A stretch of 64,000 nucleotides of DNA from Rhodobacteraceae bacterium F11138 (GTDB lineage: Bacteria > Pseudomonadota > Alphaproteobacteria > Rhodobacterales > Rhodobacteraceae), in NCBI GenBank assembly GCA_016521575.1, contig JAEKDP010000002.1, forward strand, positions 472,098 through 536,097, read 5' to 3'. Within the stretch, counting starts at the first letter, position 1. Each line of letters begins with the position of its first letter. The notes beneath the pieces were generated by a model. It ran no database searches, was not told where the DNA came from, and saw only the letters and a program-made list of their open reading frames with translations. Below are positions 47,100 through 55,901 of this stretch, piece by piece. Both the position numbers and the translations under genes were made by a program.

Positions 47100-47768
47100 A
47101 TGACAATCGCCGCCCTCATCGTTGCCGCCGGGCGCGGAACGCGAGCCAAGGGGCAAATACCCAAACAATGGCGCAGGCTTGCAGGGCGGCTCGTGGCAGA
47201 GCACACTCTGGACGCCTTTCGGCGGGAGCCGCGGATCGACACCATCGTCATCGTTCTGCATCCCGACGACCAGGAACAGAGCACAGATCTTGCGGCGCGC
47301 GGCTATCTGGTCGCCCCGGGCGGTCACGACCGGGCGCAATCGGTGCGCAACGGCCTGGCGGCTTTGGAAAACACCGGCACCCGACGGGTTCTGATACATG
47401 ACGTGGCGCGCCCCTGTGTGACCGGCGGCACCATCAACGCGGTGATAGATGCGCTGGACACGTCACCGGGCGCCGCGCCCGCGCTGGCGGTCACGGACGC
47501 GCTGTGGACGGGCAATGATGGCAGGGTCACCGGCGCACGCGACCGTCTCGGATTGTATCGCGCCCAAACCCCCCAGGGGTTTGATTTTGACGCCATACGC
47601 GCCGCACATGCCGCTTTTTCCGGCGCGGCGGCTGATGACGTCGAGGTCGCCCGGGCCGCCGGGTTGACGGTTGCCATTGTTCCCGGAGATGAGGACAATC
47701 TGAAAATCACCCTGCCCGGCGATTTCGCCCGGGCCGAACGCATATTGAGGGATCGCAATGGACATTAG
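47100..47768 (+). CDS. ispD: 2-C-methyl-D-erythritol 4-phosphate cytidylyltransferase
   Basis: IspD makes CDP-methylerythritol in the non-mevalonate isoprenoid route. The 222-residue protein starts [24 protein letters not shown], the nucleotide-binding motif, and shows [13 protein letters not shown] and [12 protein letters not shown]. The ATG at 47100 is preferred over a TTG 18 bp upstream. It overlaps ispF by 11 bp; many alphaproteobacteria encode the two as one fused protein, so this is the unfused form. Confidence 0.95.
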   Translation: MTIAALIVAAGRGTRAKGQIPKQWRRLAGRLVAEHTLDAFRREPRIDTIVIVLHPDDQEQSTDLAARGYLVAPGGHDRAQSVRNGLAALENTGTRRVLIHDVARPCVTGGTINAVIDALDTSPGAAPALAVTDALWTGNDGRVTGARDRLGLYRAQTPQGFDFDAIRAAHAAFSGAAADDVEVARAAGLTVAIVPGDEDNLKITLPGDFARAERILRDRNGH

Positions 47769-48237
47769 GCTGGGCAACGGGTTCGACGTGCACAGGTTCG
47801 GCCCCGGAAACCACGTTACCCTGTGCGGCGTGGACGTGGATCATGATCAGGGATTGCTGGGCCATTCGGATGCCGATGTGGGCATGCACGCACTGACCGA
47901 TGCGATCTATGGCGCATTGGCGCGCGGGGACATCGGACAGCATTTCCCCCCCGACCAGGCACAATGGAAAGACGCGTCCAGCGATATCTTCCTGCAACAC
48001 GCGATGGAACTGGCGACCGGCATGGGGTTCTCGGTCAACAACGCCGACATCACTTTGATCTGTGAACAGCCCAAGATCGGCCCACACGCCCAGGCCATGC
48101 GCGCACGGCTGGCCGACATCATGGGGCTGGATCGGGACCGGATTTCGGTCAAGGCGACAACATCGGAAAAGCTGGGCTTTACCGGGCGCGGCGAAGGCAT
48201 CGCGGCGCTGGCCACCGCAACGCTGGTGGCGCCGTGA
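47758..48237 (+). CDS. ispF: 2-C-methyl-D-erythritol 2,4-cyclodiphosphate synthase
   Basis: IspF closes the cyclodiphosphate ring two steps after IspD. The 159-residue protein has GNGFDVHRF (metal ligands Asp and His), [19 protein letters not shown] and [20 protein letters not shown]. It starts within the 3' end of ispD and its stop overlaps the pgpA GTG start. Confidence 0.96.
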   Translation: MDIRLGNGFDVHRFGPGNHVTLCGVDVDHDQGLLGHSDADVGMHALTDAIYGALARGDIGQHFPPDQAQWKDASSDIFLQHAMELATGMGFSVNNADITLICEQPKIGPHAQAMRARLADIMGLDRDRISVKATTSEKLGFTGRGEGIAALATATLVAP

Positions 48238-48734
48238 AGCGGCTGGCGCGGTTGATCGCCACTGTGGGCGGGGTCGGCTATCTACGCCCTGCCCCGGGCA
48301 CCTGGGGATCGCTGGTTGCCTTGCCTCTGGGCTGGCTGCTGCATGTGATCGGAGGCTTTCCGCTGTTGCTGGTCGCGGTGATCGCCAGTTTCCTGAAAGG
48401 CCTGTGGGCGACCCGCGTGATGACGCGCGACAGTCAGGATCACGACCCATCCGAAATCGTGATCGACGAAGTCGCGGGCCAGATGATCGCGCTGCTTCCG
48501 CTCAGCTATTCCGCCTGGACCATGGGGCTGGACATCACCCGTCTGTGGCCGGGCTGGATCGCCGCATTCGTGCTGTTTCGCCTGTTCGACATCACCAAGC
48601 CCTGGCTGGTCGGCTGGGCGGATCGACGCAACGATGCGCTGGGGGTGATGCTGGACGATGTGATCGCGGGTCTCTTTGCCGCCATCGGCGTGATCGTTCT
48701 GGCCGGGCTGGCCCATGGGGTGCCGAGCCCATGA
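48234..48734 (+). CDS. pgpA: Phosphatidylglycerophosphatase A
   Basis: PgpA dephosphorylates phosphatidylglycerophosphate in the inner membrane. The 166-residue protein has [19 protein letters not shown] at the start, the catalytic acidic motif [17 protein letters not shown], and helices at [16 protein letters not shown] and [18 protein letters not shown]. The GTG start overlaps the ispF stop (GTGA), and its end overlaps the next gene by ATGA. Confidence 0.93.
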   Translation: MKRLARLIATVGGVGYLRPAPGTWGSLVALPLGWLLHVIGGFPLLLVAVIASFLKGLWATRVMTRDSQDHDPSEIVIDEVAGQMIALLPLSYSAWTMGLDITRLWPGWIAAFVLFRLFDITKPWLVGWADRRNDALGVMLDDVIAGLFAAIGVIVLAGLAHGVPSP

Positions 48735-49222
48735 ACGTCGCTGAGCTGCTTGATCGTGCGCGCCGCGCAAAACTGCGCATCGCCACCGCCGAAAGCTGCA
48801 CCGGGGGCATGGTCGCCGCCGCCCTGACCGACATCGCGGGGTCTTCCGATGTGGTCGATCGCGGCTTTGTCACCTATTCCAACACCGCCAAGCAGGACAT
48901 GCTGGGCGTGCAGGCCGGAACCTTGCTGGCCGTCGGTGCGGTCAGCCCCGAGATCGCGCGCGAAATGGCCGAAGGTGCGATGACCAGGGCCAAGGTCGAA
49001 CTTGCGGTGTCGATCACCGGCGTAGCCGGCCCCGGCGGATCCGAATTCAAACCGGAGGGACGCGTCTGTTTCGGTCTGGCGATACAGGGGCATCCCACCC
49101 GGGTTGAAACCGTAGAGTTCGGCGCTCTGGGCCGCGCCGGGGTACGGACAGCGGCACGAAATCATGCTTTGGATCTGCTGGAACAGGGCATTTCGACAAT
49201 CGAGAAGGCGCAGGCAGGCTGA
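48731..49222 (+). CDS. pncC: Nicotinamide-nucleotide amidase (CinA C-terminal domain)
   Basis: PncC deamidates nicotinamide mononucleotide in NAD recycling. The 163-residue protein is a stand-alone CinA C-terminal domain: KLRIATAESCTGGMVAAALTD with the catalytic serine region, GFVTYSNTAKQDMLGV and AVSITGVAGPGGSEFKPEG. It lacks the N-terminal MoCF-like half of full CinA. It ends a tightly overlapped four-gene operon (ispD-ispF-pgpA-pncC). Confidence 0.93.
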   Translation: MNVAELLDRARRAKLRIATAESCTGGMVAAALTDIAGSSDVVDRGFVTYSNTAKQDMLGVQAGTLLAVGAVSPEIAREMAEGAMTRAKVELAVSITGVAGPGGSEFKPEGRVCFGLAIQGHPTRVETVEFGALGRAGVRTAARNHALDLLEQGISTIEKAQAG

Positions 49223-49276
49223 TCTCTGCGCCGGACTGATCGCCGGGCGCGCGATAAAGATGGCCGCAGGGGACGT

Positions 49277-50578
49277 TCAATCGGACATCAGGGCGGCGAA
49301 CCCCGCCGCGCTGCCGCCCTGGCGCAGCATGTCCCAGGCCAGCGCCACCCGTTCGGGCCCGATCAGGCCGACAGCCTTGTCGCGCACGCGTTCTTCGCGC
49401 TCGGCCAACGGCATCGGCGCCTGTAGATCGTGCATCGCCTCGCGCCGCACGCCGTCGCGGCGCAATATTTCGACAACCGCCTGTGTTTCGCTCAGCGTCT
49501 CGTCCGGCCGCACCAGCACGCGTTCGCGAATTTCCGTCATGCGGGGATCTGCGCAGGTGGCATCGTCATAGCTGGCCAGTCGCGCGGTATCGTAGCCGAC
49601 AGCGCGCATCGCCAACACCGTGCCATAGCTGAACTTGGCACCCAGACCGGTTGTCGGCGCGGGTTGATTGCACACGCTCATCCACCGGGGATGGGTCCGC
49701 ACGGTGATTTCGGCGATCTCGGGTGCCGCGATATCCAGTTCACCCGCCGCTTCCAGCGCCGCATGCAGACCGTGGCAACAGGCGTGAAACTTGTGGCTGA
49801 CCTGCTCGAACAGCCATTTCGTACCCAGATCTGCCAGGGCGCAGGCGGTGTCGTCTTCGCCGTGATGCGTCGCACCGAATCCGAATTCGCCCTCAAGCGC
49901 GGCGGGATTGGCGATCATCCCGGCGGCGGCAAGCTGCGCGGTCTCGATCCCCGCGCTGGCGGCCAGACCCGCGTTATAGGGTTTGCCCATGGTCCCGAAC
50001 TGCGCCTTCAACCCCGCCGCGCGGGTGGCGCACACCCCCAGCGCATGTGCCATCTGATCGGCCCGCAGCCCCAATATCCGTCCTGCAGCGGCAGTTGCGC
50101 CGAATGCGCCCGAGGTGGCGGTCTGATGAAACCCGGTCTGATAGTGGGACCGCCCCAGCCACAGGCCGATGCGGATGGACAGTTCCATACCGACCAGGGC
50201 CGCTTCGAGCACGTCGACCAGCGCGGTTTCCCGCAATTCCCCCGCCGCCAAAGCCGCAGGCAACACCGCCACCGAAGGATGACCGATATGGGCAAAATGC
50301 GTATCGTCGTAGTCCAGCGCATGGCTGGTCGTGCCATTGACCAGCGCCGCCGCCCGCACGGGCACCATAGCCCCGCTGCCAAACAGATGCGCCTGCCCTG
50401 CCCCGCCTTCGCTCAGCGCAAGGTCCCGCAGGATCCGCGCCACGGGTTCATCCACCCCGGCCCGTCCGACCGCCAGCCAGTCCAGCGCCGAAAGGCAGGT
50501 GATCAGCCGCGCCTCATGCGTCGCCGAGACCGAATCCACCGCCCATGCCGCCAATGTCGCAGTCAAGGATGCTGTCAT
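49277..50578 (-). CDS. MmgE/PrpD family protein
   Basis: A 433-residue member of the 2-methylcitrate dehydratase / iminodisuccinate epimerase / aconitate decarboxylase family. Typical segments are ALVNGTTSHALDYDDTHFAHIGHPSVAVLPAALA near the N-terminus, TATSGAFGATAAAGRILGL, and HKFHACCHGLHAALEAAGEL. Without prpB or prpC neighbours, a methylcitrate role is not supported, and the substrate is unknown. Confidence 0.9.
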   Translation of the reverse strand: MTASLTATLAAWAVDSVSATHEARLITCLSALDWLAVGRAGVDEPVARILRDLALSEGGAGQAHLFGSGAMVPVRAAALVNGTTSHALDYDDTHFAHIGHPSVAVLPAALAAGELRETALVDVLEAALVGMELSIRIGLWLGRSHYQTGFHQTATSGAFGATAAAGRILGLRADQMAHALGVCATRAAGLKAQFGTMGKPYNAGLAASAGIETAQLAAAGMIANPAALEGEFGFGATHHGEDDTACALADLGTKWLFEQVSHKFHACCHGLHAALEAAGELDIAAPEIAEITVRTHPRWMSVCNQPAPTTGLGAKFSYGTVLAMRAVGYDTARLASYDDATCADPRMTEIRERVLVRPDETLSETQAVVEILRRDGVRREAMHDLQAPMPLAEREERVRDKAVGLIGPERVALAWDMLRQGGSAAGFAALMSD

Positions 50579-50621
50579 ACCGGCAGGTTATCCATTCGGC
50601 CCCGCCGGTAAAGCATTAAAT

Positions 50622-51197
50622 CTATCCGGCGTAATCCGCGCAGGGCCTTTCGCCGGGCCAATATAGCCAGCCCGCGCTCTTGAATGCACCCCACGCCGGT
50701 TGGTGGATGGTCACATAGGCCCAGCCAGCTTCCCCCGCGCCATGCACCGCATTATGGCCAAAATGTACATAATCGCCTTGGGTGATCTGCCCGATCGCCC
50801 TGAACGGTTCGCGATAGCCCGCGTACAGCGGCGTTTGCGCACCGGTCCAGCCCAGACAACCGCCTTCGAATTCATCCTTGATCGGAAAATCGCTCAAGGC
50901 GCGGCGAAACTGAACATCCTCCAGGTCCAGCCATTGCCGCCCGGTATCGACACGGCAGTTGTGCTGGGCCTCGCGTTTCAGAATCTCGTCAATGACCGGC
51001 TGATAATAGGGATCGGGCCGCACCTGGGTTCCGACACAATCCGAATTGTCGAACATCGCCCGCCCAAGCGGGGTCGAGAAACAATATCCGGCGCGATCCA
51101 TGATCTGGTTGCGGGTAAACCACGCATCTTCACAGCCGGTTGCCGCCACAGCGGGCGACGCCAAACACAGGAATAGCAGCAGCAACAGGGGTCTCAT
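50622..51197 (-). CDS. Secreted YARHG/DUF4453-like protein
   Basis: The ATG at 51197 gives a 191-residue exported protein with a clear signal peptide (MRPLLLLLFLCLASPAVAA). The mature N-terminus (CEDAWFTRNQIMDRAGYCFSTPLGRAMFDNSDCVG) fits a YARHG-type motif and the C-terminal half (GDYVHFGHNAVHGAGEAGWAYVTI) fits DUF4453, a Rhodobacterales family. Six cysteines may form disulfides. Role unknown. Confidence 0.8.
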   Translation of the reverse strand: MRPLLLLLFLCLASPAVAATGCEDAWFTRNQIMDRAGYCFSTPLGRAMFDNSDCVGTQVRPDPYYQPVIDEILKREAQHNCRVDTGRQWLDLEDVQFRRALSDFPIKDEFEGGCLGWTGAQTPLYAGYREPFRAIGQITQGDYVHFGHNAVHGAGEAGWAYVTIHQPAWGAFKSAGWLYWPGERPCADYAG

Positions 51198-51228
51198 GCC
51201 ACCAGATTGCGCAGGCCCCGCAAGCGGG

Positions 51229-51681
51229 TCAAGCCCCGGGGCCGTACAGCTCTTGCGCGCGGGCCTCGAAGGCGCGCACGATTCGTTGCATCGCCTCGTT
51301 GAACACCAAACCGATGATTTTTTGCAGAATGGCGTTCTTGAACTCGAAATCCACATGGAACGACACGTCGCATCCGCCTGGCGTATCCACGAAAACCCAG
51401 TTCGATTTCATGTATTTGAACGGGCCGTCGATATATTCGGTGTCGATCTTGCGGGTTTCCGGCCACAGCATCACACGGCTGCCGAAACGTTCGCGAAACA
51501 CCTTGAAGCTGATCACCAGATCCGCCTCCATCAACTGCGCCTCACCCGCCGGTGTCACCTTGCGCACCCGCGCGGCGGCGCACCAGGGCAGGAACTTGGG
51601 GTATTGGGCCACATCCGCGACCAGATCGTACATCTGCCGGGCCGTATAGGGCAGCGGACGGGTTTCGGAATGGGTAGGCAT
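51229..51681 (-). CDS. Coenzyme Q-binding protein COQ10 / RatA family
   Basis: A 150-residue START-like lipid-binding protein: [45 protein letters not shown]-like middle part and [28 protein letters not shown] at the end. Family members carry ubiquinone or, in E. coli RatA, affect ribosome assembly; the quinone role is more often assigned in alphaproteobacteria. It is divergent from hpt. Confidence 0.88.
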   Translation of the reverse strand: MPTHSETRPLPYTARQMYDLVADVAQYPKFLPWCAAARVRKVTPAGEAQLMEADLVISFKVFRERFGSRVMLWPETRKIDTEYIDGPFKYMKSNWVFVDTPGGCDVSFHVDFEFKNAILQKIIGLVFNEAMQRIVRAFEARAQELYGPGA

Positions 51682-51757
51682 GGATGGATCGGGCCGTTTA
51701 TTGGGTGACAGTGGCCGCTCATGTCGTATGTTGGCGCCAAAAGTTCAAGGGGACAGC

Positions 51758-52294
51758 ATGACAGAACGCCCATATGTCATCGACGAAATGATTTCAGCCA
51801 AATCGATCGCGGCACGCGTCGAGGCGCTGTGCCGTGAAATCGCGCAGGAATTCGGCGACACCGACAAACTGGTGGTGGTCGGCCTTTTGCGCGGCAGTTT
51901 CGTGTTCATCGCCGATCTGGTGCGTGAACTGGATCTGCCGATCGAAGTCGATTTTCTCGAAGCCTCGTCCTATGGCGATGCCACGGAAAGCAGCCGCGAG
52001 GTGCGCATTCTGAAAGATCTGCGTGGCGCGGTCGAAGGCCGCGACGTCCTGGTTGTCGAAGACATCGTGGACACGGGCCACACGCTGAACCATGTCACCA
52101 ACCTGTTGGCCAGCCGCAAGCCGGCGCGGTTGAAATCAATTGCCCTGCTGGACAAGCCCAGCCGCCGAGAAGTCGATTTCCGCGCGGACTGGATCGGGTT
52201 TGAAATTCCCGACGAATTCGTCGTCGGCTATGGCATCGATTTCGCCCAGCGCAACCGCAACCTGCCTTTCATCGGAAAGGTGCGGTTCACCTGA
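51758..52294 (+). CDS. hpt: Hypoxanthine phosphoribosyltransferase
   Basis: A purine-salvage enzyme that joins hypoxanthine or guanine to PRPP. The 178-residue protein has [34 protein letters not shown], the PRPP loop [15 protein letters not shown], and [33 protein letters not shown] at 51758 follows AAGGGGACAGC. Confidence 0.95.
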   Translation: MTERPYVIDEMISAKSIAARVEALCREIAQEFGDTDKLVVVGLLRGSFVFIADLVRELDLPIEVDFLEASSYGDATESSREVRILKDLRGAVEGRDVLVVEDIVDTGHTLNHVTNLLASRKPARLKSIALLDKPSRREVDFRADWIGFEIPDEFVVGYGIDFAQRNRNLPFIGKVRFT

Positions 52295-52402
52295 AACGCC
52301 GGCAGGACCGTTGTTCCCTGCCCAGCAACGCCATTTCGCGCAGAACCGGAAAACTGTCGTCGGCATCAGTCCGCGCATCGGCCGTTCAACCGACAACACC
52401 GC

Positions 52403-52552
52403 GTTCTCGACTTCGCGCGCGGTCTCGAACGCCGCGACGCGGCGCAGGACCCTGGCGTGATTGACGCCCGGACGGCGGCCCGCCTCACTGACCGAACGAT
52501 GTTCCGCCACGGCCAAGACAAAGCGCAGGTTGTCCCGGCTGGTGTTGTGCAT
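52403..52552 (-). pseudogene. LysR-family regulator, N-terminal remnant
   Basis: The minus-strand frame begins MHNTSRDNLRFVLAVAEHRSV and continues NHARVLRRVAAFE, which is the winged-HTH start of a LysR regulator. After about 50 codons similarity ends and the frame runs into the 3' part of hpt. The effector-binding domain (~200 residues) is missing, so this is a decayed fragment. Confidence 0.7.
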
Positions 52553-52649
52553 GAATTAATAGGCTCTCTGCGTTTTTTCCCGGTATATCTATAAAACGAC
52601 ACATGTATACTTGGACGCACGCAAGACGATTTTCCTTTGGAGGTTCTTC

Positions 52650-53135
52650 ATGAAATATGGACTCGGGCTGATCGCAGTAGCAGCAATCACGGCGGTTGCC
52701 GGCACTGCGGCCATCAGCGATTCAAATGCCGACAAGGCGGCTCTGGCCGCGGTCAAGGCACGTCAATCGCAAATGACATTATATGCTTTCAACATCGGCC
52801 TTCTGGGCGGGATGGCAAAGGGCAACGTGGAATATGACGCCACCGCCGCCAGCGCGGCCGCCGCGAATCTGGCCTCATTGTCAAAACTGGATCAGTCCCG
52901 GCTCTGGCCACAGGGGTCGGACAACGAAACCCTGGGGCACGACGTGACCGAAGCCCTGCCCAAGATCTGGGCCGCCGACAGCGACATCGCGCAGAAGGGA
53001 ATGGCGCTGGTCGAAGCCGCCACCGCGATGGAATCAGCCGCGGGCGGCGGGCTGGATTCTCTGCGCGGGGCCATGGGCCCCTTGGGCAAAAGCTGCGGTT
53101 CGTGCCACGAAACCTATCGTCAGGCCAAGAACTGA
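52650..53135 (+). CDS. Cytochrome c prime
   Basis: A 161-residue periplasmic haem protein. A signal peptide (MKYGLGLIAVAAITAVAGTAAI) is followed by a four-helix bundle with the single haem site at the C-terminus, CGSCH in LGKSCGSCHETYRQ, the hallmark of cytochrome c'. An MLTLYA-like start of helix A (SQMTLYAFNIGLLGGMAKG) is also typical. Cytochromes c' bind NO or act in nitrosative stress. The ATG at 52650 follows GGAGGTTCTTC. It precedes a diheme cytochrome gene. Confidence 0.93.
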   Translation: MKYGLGLIAVAAITAVAGTAAISDSNADKAALAAVKARQSQMTLYAFNIGLLGGMAKGNVEYDATAASAAAANLASLSKLDQSRLWPQGSDNETLGHDVTEALPKIWAADSDIAQKGMALVEAATAMESAAGGGLDSLRGAMGPLGKSCGSCHETYRQAKN

Positions 53136-53153
53136 ACCTTTCTGTCCGGAAAT

Positions 53154-53183
53154 TTACGGGGGCGGTTTCGGCCGCCCCCGTAA
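53154..53183 (+). terminator. Strong hairpin between two cytochrome genes
   Basis: TTACGGGGGCGG pairs over 12 bp with CCGCCCCCGTAA around TTTCGG. It starts 19 bp after the cytochrome c' stop and ends 31 bp before the diheme cytochrome start, in the same direction, with no T-run behind it. It may partly terminate or protect the first message. Confidence 0.65.
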
Positions 53184-53213
53184 CATGACAGCCAATGAGA
53201 ACAGGCGGCAGAG

Positions 53214-54092
53214 ATGCGCATTCTTCTGAAAATCATTGTGGTTCTGGGCGTTGTCGCGGCCGGGGCGCTATGGATGCTCAGCGGGCCCAATCCGTTGCCC
53301 AAGGACACGATGGCGGGCCTGACCGGCGATGCCACCCGCGGCGAAACCGTGTTCTGGGCGGGTGGTTGCGCCTCCTGTCACGCCGACCCCAAAGCCGAAG
53401 GCGAGGACAAGCTGGTGCTGTCCGGCGGGTACCGGATCGAAAGCCCGTTTGGCACCTTCCTTGCGCCAAATATCTCGCCGGGTCCGGCCGGCATAGGCGA
53501 TTGGAGCGATCTGGATCTGGCCAATGCGCTGATGCACGGCCTGTCGCCCGAAGGTCAGCACCTGTATCCGGCGCTGCCCTATACCACCTATATTCACATG
53601 CAGCCGCAGGACGTCGCGGATCTGAAGGCCTATATGGACACCCTACCGGTGTCGGATGTGGCCAGCTTGCCGCATGAGCTGGCGTTTCCGTTCAACATCC
53701 GGCGCGGGCTGGGGTTGTGGAAGCTGGTCAACCTGTCCGAGTCCTGGGTCATGACGCAGGCGAACACCCCTGAACTGGAACGGGGGCGATATCTGGTCGA
53801 AGCTCTGGGACATTGCGCCGAATGCCACACGCCGCGCGATGTCACCGGCGGTCTGGATCGCGACAAATGGATGAGCGGCGCGCCAAACCCGTCCGGCAAG
53901 GGCGAAATCCCCGCAATCGATCCCGCCAACCTGGACTGGAGCGCAGGCGATATCGCCTATTACCTGGAAACCGGCTTCACGCCGGATTACGACAGCGCGG
54001 GCGGGCAGATGGCCAAGGTCATCGCGGGCATGGCCCATCTTGACAGTTCAGATCGCGACGCGATTGCCGCATATCTGAAAGCCCTGCCCTGA
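53214..54092 (+). CDS. Diheme c-type cytochrome
   Basis: A 292-residue exported protein with an N-terminal hydrophobic segment (LKIIVVLGVVAAGALWMLSG) and two haem sites, CASCH near residue 60 and CAECH near residue 202, each followed by a typical c-type fold with methionine-containing loops (LMHGLSPEGQHLYP, GGQMAKVIAGMAHL). It resembles the cytochrome subunit of alcohol/aldehyde dehydrogenases and thiosulfate or sulfite partners; no oxidase gene is adjacent. It follows the cytochrome c' gene and probably shares its promoter. Confidence 0.92.
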   Translation: MRILLKIIVVLGVVAAGALWMLSGPNPLPKDTMAGLTGDATRGETVFWAGGCASCHADPKAEGEDKLVLSGGYRIESPFGTFLAPNISPGPAGIGDWSDLDLANALMHGLSPEGQHLYPALPYTTYIHMQPQDVADLKAYMDTLPVSDVASLPHELAFPFNIRRGLGLWKLVNLSESWVMTQANTPELERGRYLVEALGHCAECHTPRDVTGGLDRDKWMSGAPNPSGKGEIPAIDPANLDWSAGDIAYYLETGFTPDYDSAGGQMAKVIAGMAHLDSSDRDAIAAYLKALP

Positions 54093-54097
54093 ACGAA

Positions 54098-54126
54098 CCG
54101 GGCGGGACGACGCAGCTCCCGCCCGG
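54098..54126. terminator. Bidirectional hairpin between convergent cytochrome and gdh genes
   Basis: CCGGGCGGGA pairs with TCCCGCCCGG over 10 bp around CGACGCAGC. It lies between the stops of the diheme cytochrome and the glutamate dehydrogenase; no T-run is seen. Confidence 0.65.
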
Positions 54127-54139
54127 AAAGCCCTGAGGT

Positions 54140-55570
54140 CTACAGCCCCTTGGCCCGGTAGCTGGCGGCGACCTTTCCGATCGACACCAGATAGGCGGCG
54201 GTGCGCAGGTCCGCGACATCTTCGCGGCTGTGCCAGACTTCGCGCATGGATTGATATGCGATGCGCATGGTGTCATCCAGCCCCGAGCGCACCAGTTCCA
54301 GTTCATCCGCACCGCGCAGGTACTTCTTCTTGAAATCCGGCGACATCGACCAGGAATCGCCCAGATACCGATCAAGCCGTTCCAGTTCGTCGACCACCAG
54401 CTGATGGCGCGCTTCTTCCTGTCGGCGCTGCATCCGGCCAAATCGGATATGGCTCAGATTCTTGACCCATTCGAAATAGGACACGGTCACGCCGCCGGCG
54501 TTCGCATACATGTCCGGAATGATCACCGTGCCCTTGGCGCGCAGAATGTCGTCCGCCCCGGCGGTGATCGGCCCGTTCGCGGCCTCGATGATCAGCGGCG
54601 CCTTGATTCGTTCGGCGTTGGTCAGGTTGATCACCCCTTCCAGCGCAGCCGGGATCAGAATGTCGCAGTCTTCCTCCAGCACGGCTGCGCCCTCGGCGGT
54701 ATGTGCGGCGTCGGGAAAACCGGTGACGCCGCCCCGGCCCCGGATCCAGTTGAACACCGCATCCACATCCAGCCCTTCGGGATTGAACAGGGCCCCGTCC
54801 CGCTCGATGATCCCGGTGATGATGGCGCCGTCCTCTTCGGCCAGGAACTTGGCGGCATGATACCCCACGTTGCCCAGCCCCTGTATGATCACGCGCTTGC
54901 CATCAAGCGTACCCGCCAGCCCCGCTTTCATGATGTCCTCGGGGTGCCGGAAGAATTCCTGCAACGCGTATTGCACGCCGCGTCCGGTGGCTTCGACGCG
55001 CCCGGCGATCCCCCCCGCATTCAGCGGTTTGCCGGTCACACAGGCCTTTGCGTTGATGTCGGTGGTGTTCATCCGGGCATATTGATCGGCGATCCAGGCC
55101 ATCTCGCGTTCGCCGGTCCCCATGTCCGGGGCCGGGACGTTCTGGCTGGGATGGATCAGGTCGCGCTTGGCCAACTCATAGGCAAAGCGCCGGGTGATCA
55201 GTTCCAGCTCATGCTCGTCATATTGGCGGGGGTCGATCCGCAAACCGCCCTTGGATCCCCCGAACGGTGCCTCGACCAGCGCGCATTTATAGGTCATCAG
55301 CGCGGCCAGCGCCTCGACCTCGTCCTGATGCACGCCGCTGGCAAAACGGATGCCGCCCTTGACCGGCTCCATATGTTCGGAGTGAACCGAACGATACCCG
55401 GTGAAGGTCTGGATCTGCCCGCGCAGGCGCACGCCGAAGCGCACCGTATAGGTCGCGTTGCAAACGCGGATCTTTTCCTCGAGTCCCGGCGGCAGCTCCA
55501 TCAGGGCCACGGCGCGGTTGAACATCAAATCTACACTTTCGCGAAAACTGGGTTCATGCTTGAGGGTCAT
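54140..55570 (-). CDS. gdhA: Glutamate dehydrogenase (Glu/Leu/Phe/Val type)
   Basis: It interconverts glutamate and 2-oxoglutarate plus ammonia. The 476-residue protein shows VKGGIRFASGVHQDEVEALA, CALVEAPFGGSKGGLRIDP with catalytic lysines, VPAPDMGTGEREMAW, the Rossmann motif IQGLGNVGYHAAKFL and the C-terminal EAANGPITAGAD. The ATG at 55570 follows GGAAGGAGCAGAA; an in-frame extension of five residues is rejected. The cofactor is not certain from sequence. It links to the nitrogen theme of the window but lies far from ntr genes. Confidence 0.95.
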   Translation of the reverse strand: MTLKHEPSFRESVDLMFNRAVALMELPPGLEEKIRVCNATYTVRFGVRLRGQIQTFTGYRSVHSEHMEPVKGGIRFASGVHQDEVEALAALMTYKCALVEAPFGGSKGGLRIDPRQYDEHELELITRRFAYELAKRDLIHPSQNVPAPDMGTGEREMAWIADQYARMNTTDINAKACVTGKPLNAGGIAGRVEATGRGVQYALQEFFRHPEDIMKAGLAGTLDGKRVIIQGLGNVGYHAAKFLAEEDGAIITGIIERDGALFNPEGLDVDAVFNWIRGRGGVTGFPDAAHTAEGAAVLEEDCDILIPAALEGVINLTNAERIKAPLIIEAANGPITAGADDILRAKGTVIIPDMYANAGGVTVSYFEWVKNLSHIRFGRMQRRQEEARHQLVVDELERLDRYLGDSWSMSPDFKKKYLRGADELELVRSGLDDTMRIAYQSMREVWHSREDVADLRTAAYLVSIGKVAASYRAKGL

Positions 55571-55901
55571 TTCTGCTCCTTCCAAATTTGCAACGACTCG
55601 GTGCCATTGTTCAATGACAGGCAGACTATGACGAGTTGTTAAAGCAGTGCGACCTTTTTAAGCGGAAACTGAAAATACAATTGCACTTCGGGTTGCAAAA
55701 ACCGCACGCGATGACGCGCGCCCCTCATTGTTGCACCTAGGGAAACAGTGGCGGCGCACGGCCGGTACAATCGCAAGGCGTGCGTCATTTCCCATTATTT
55801 TGACCTTTTCCGCCCCAATTTGGCCATTTTTCCGGATCATTCAGATCCCGAGTCAATGTATCCGGCGATCCAATTGCCGCCGCAGGCAAATGAGGTGACT
55901 T
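55571..55901. other. Intergenic region with TTGCA-type words
   Basis: 331 bp between gdhA and the divergent TadG-like gene, more AT-rich than its flanks. Words such as TTGCAACG, GGTTGCAAAA and GTTGCACC recur. Both promoters must be here, but no convincing -35/-10 pair or terminator was identified. Confidence 0.4.
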
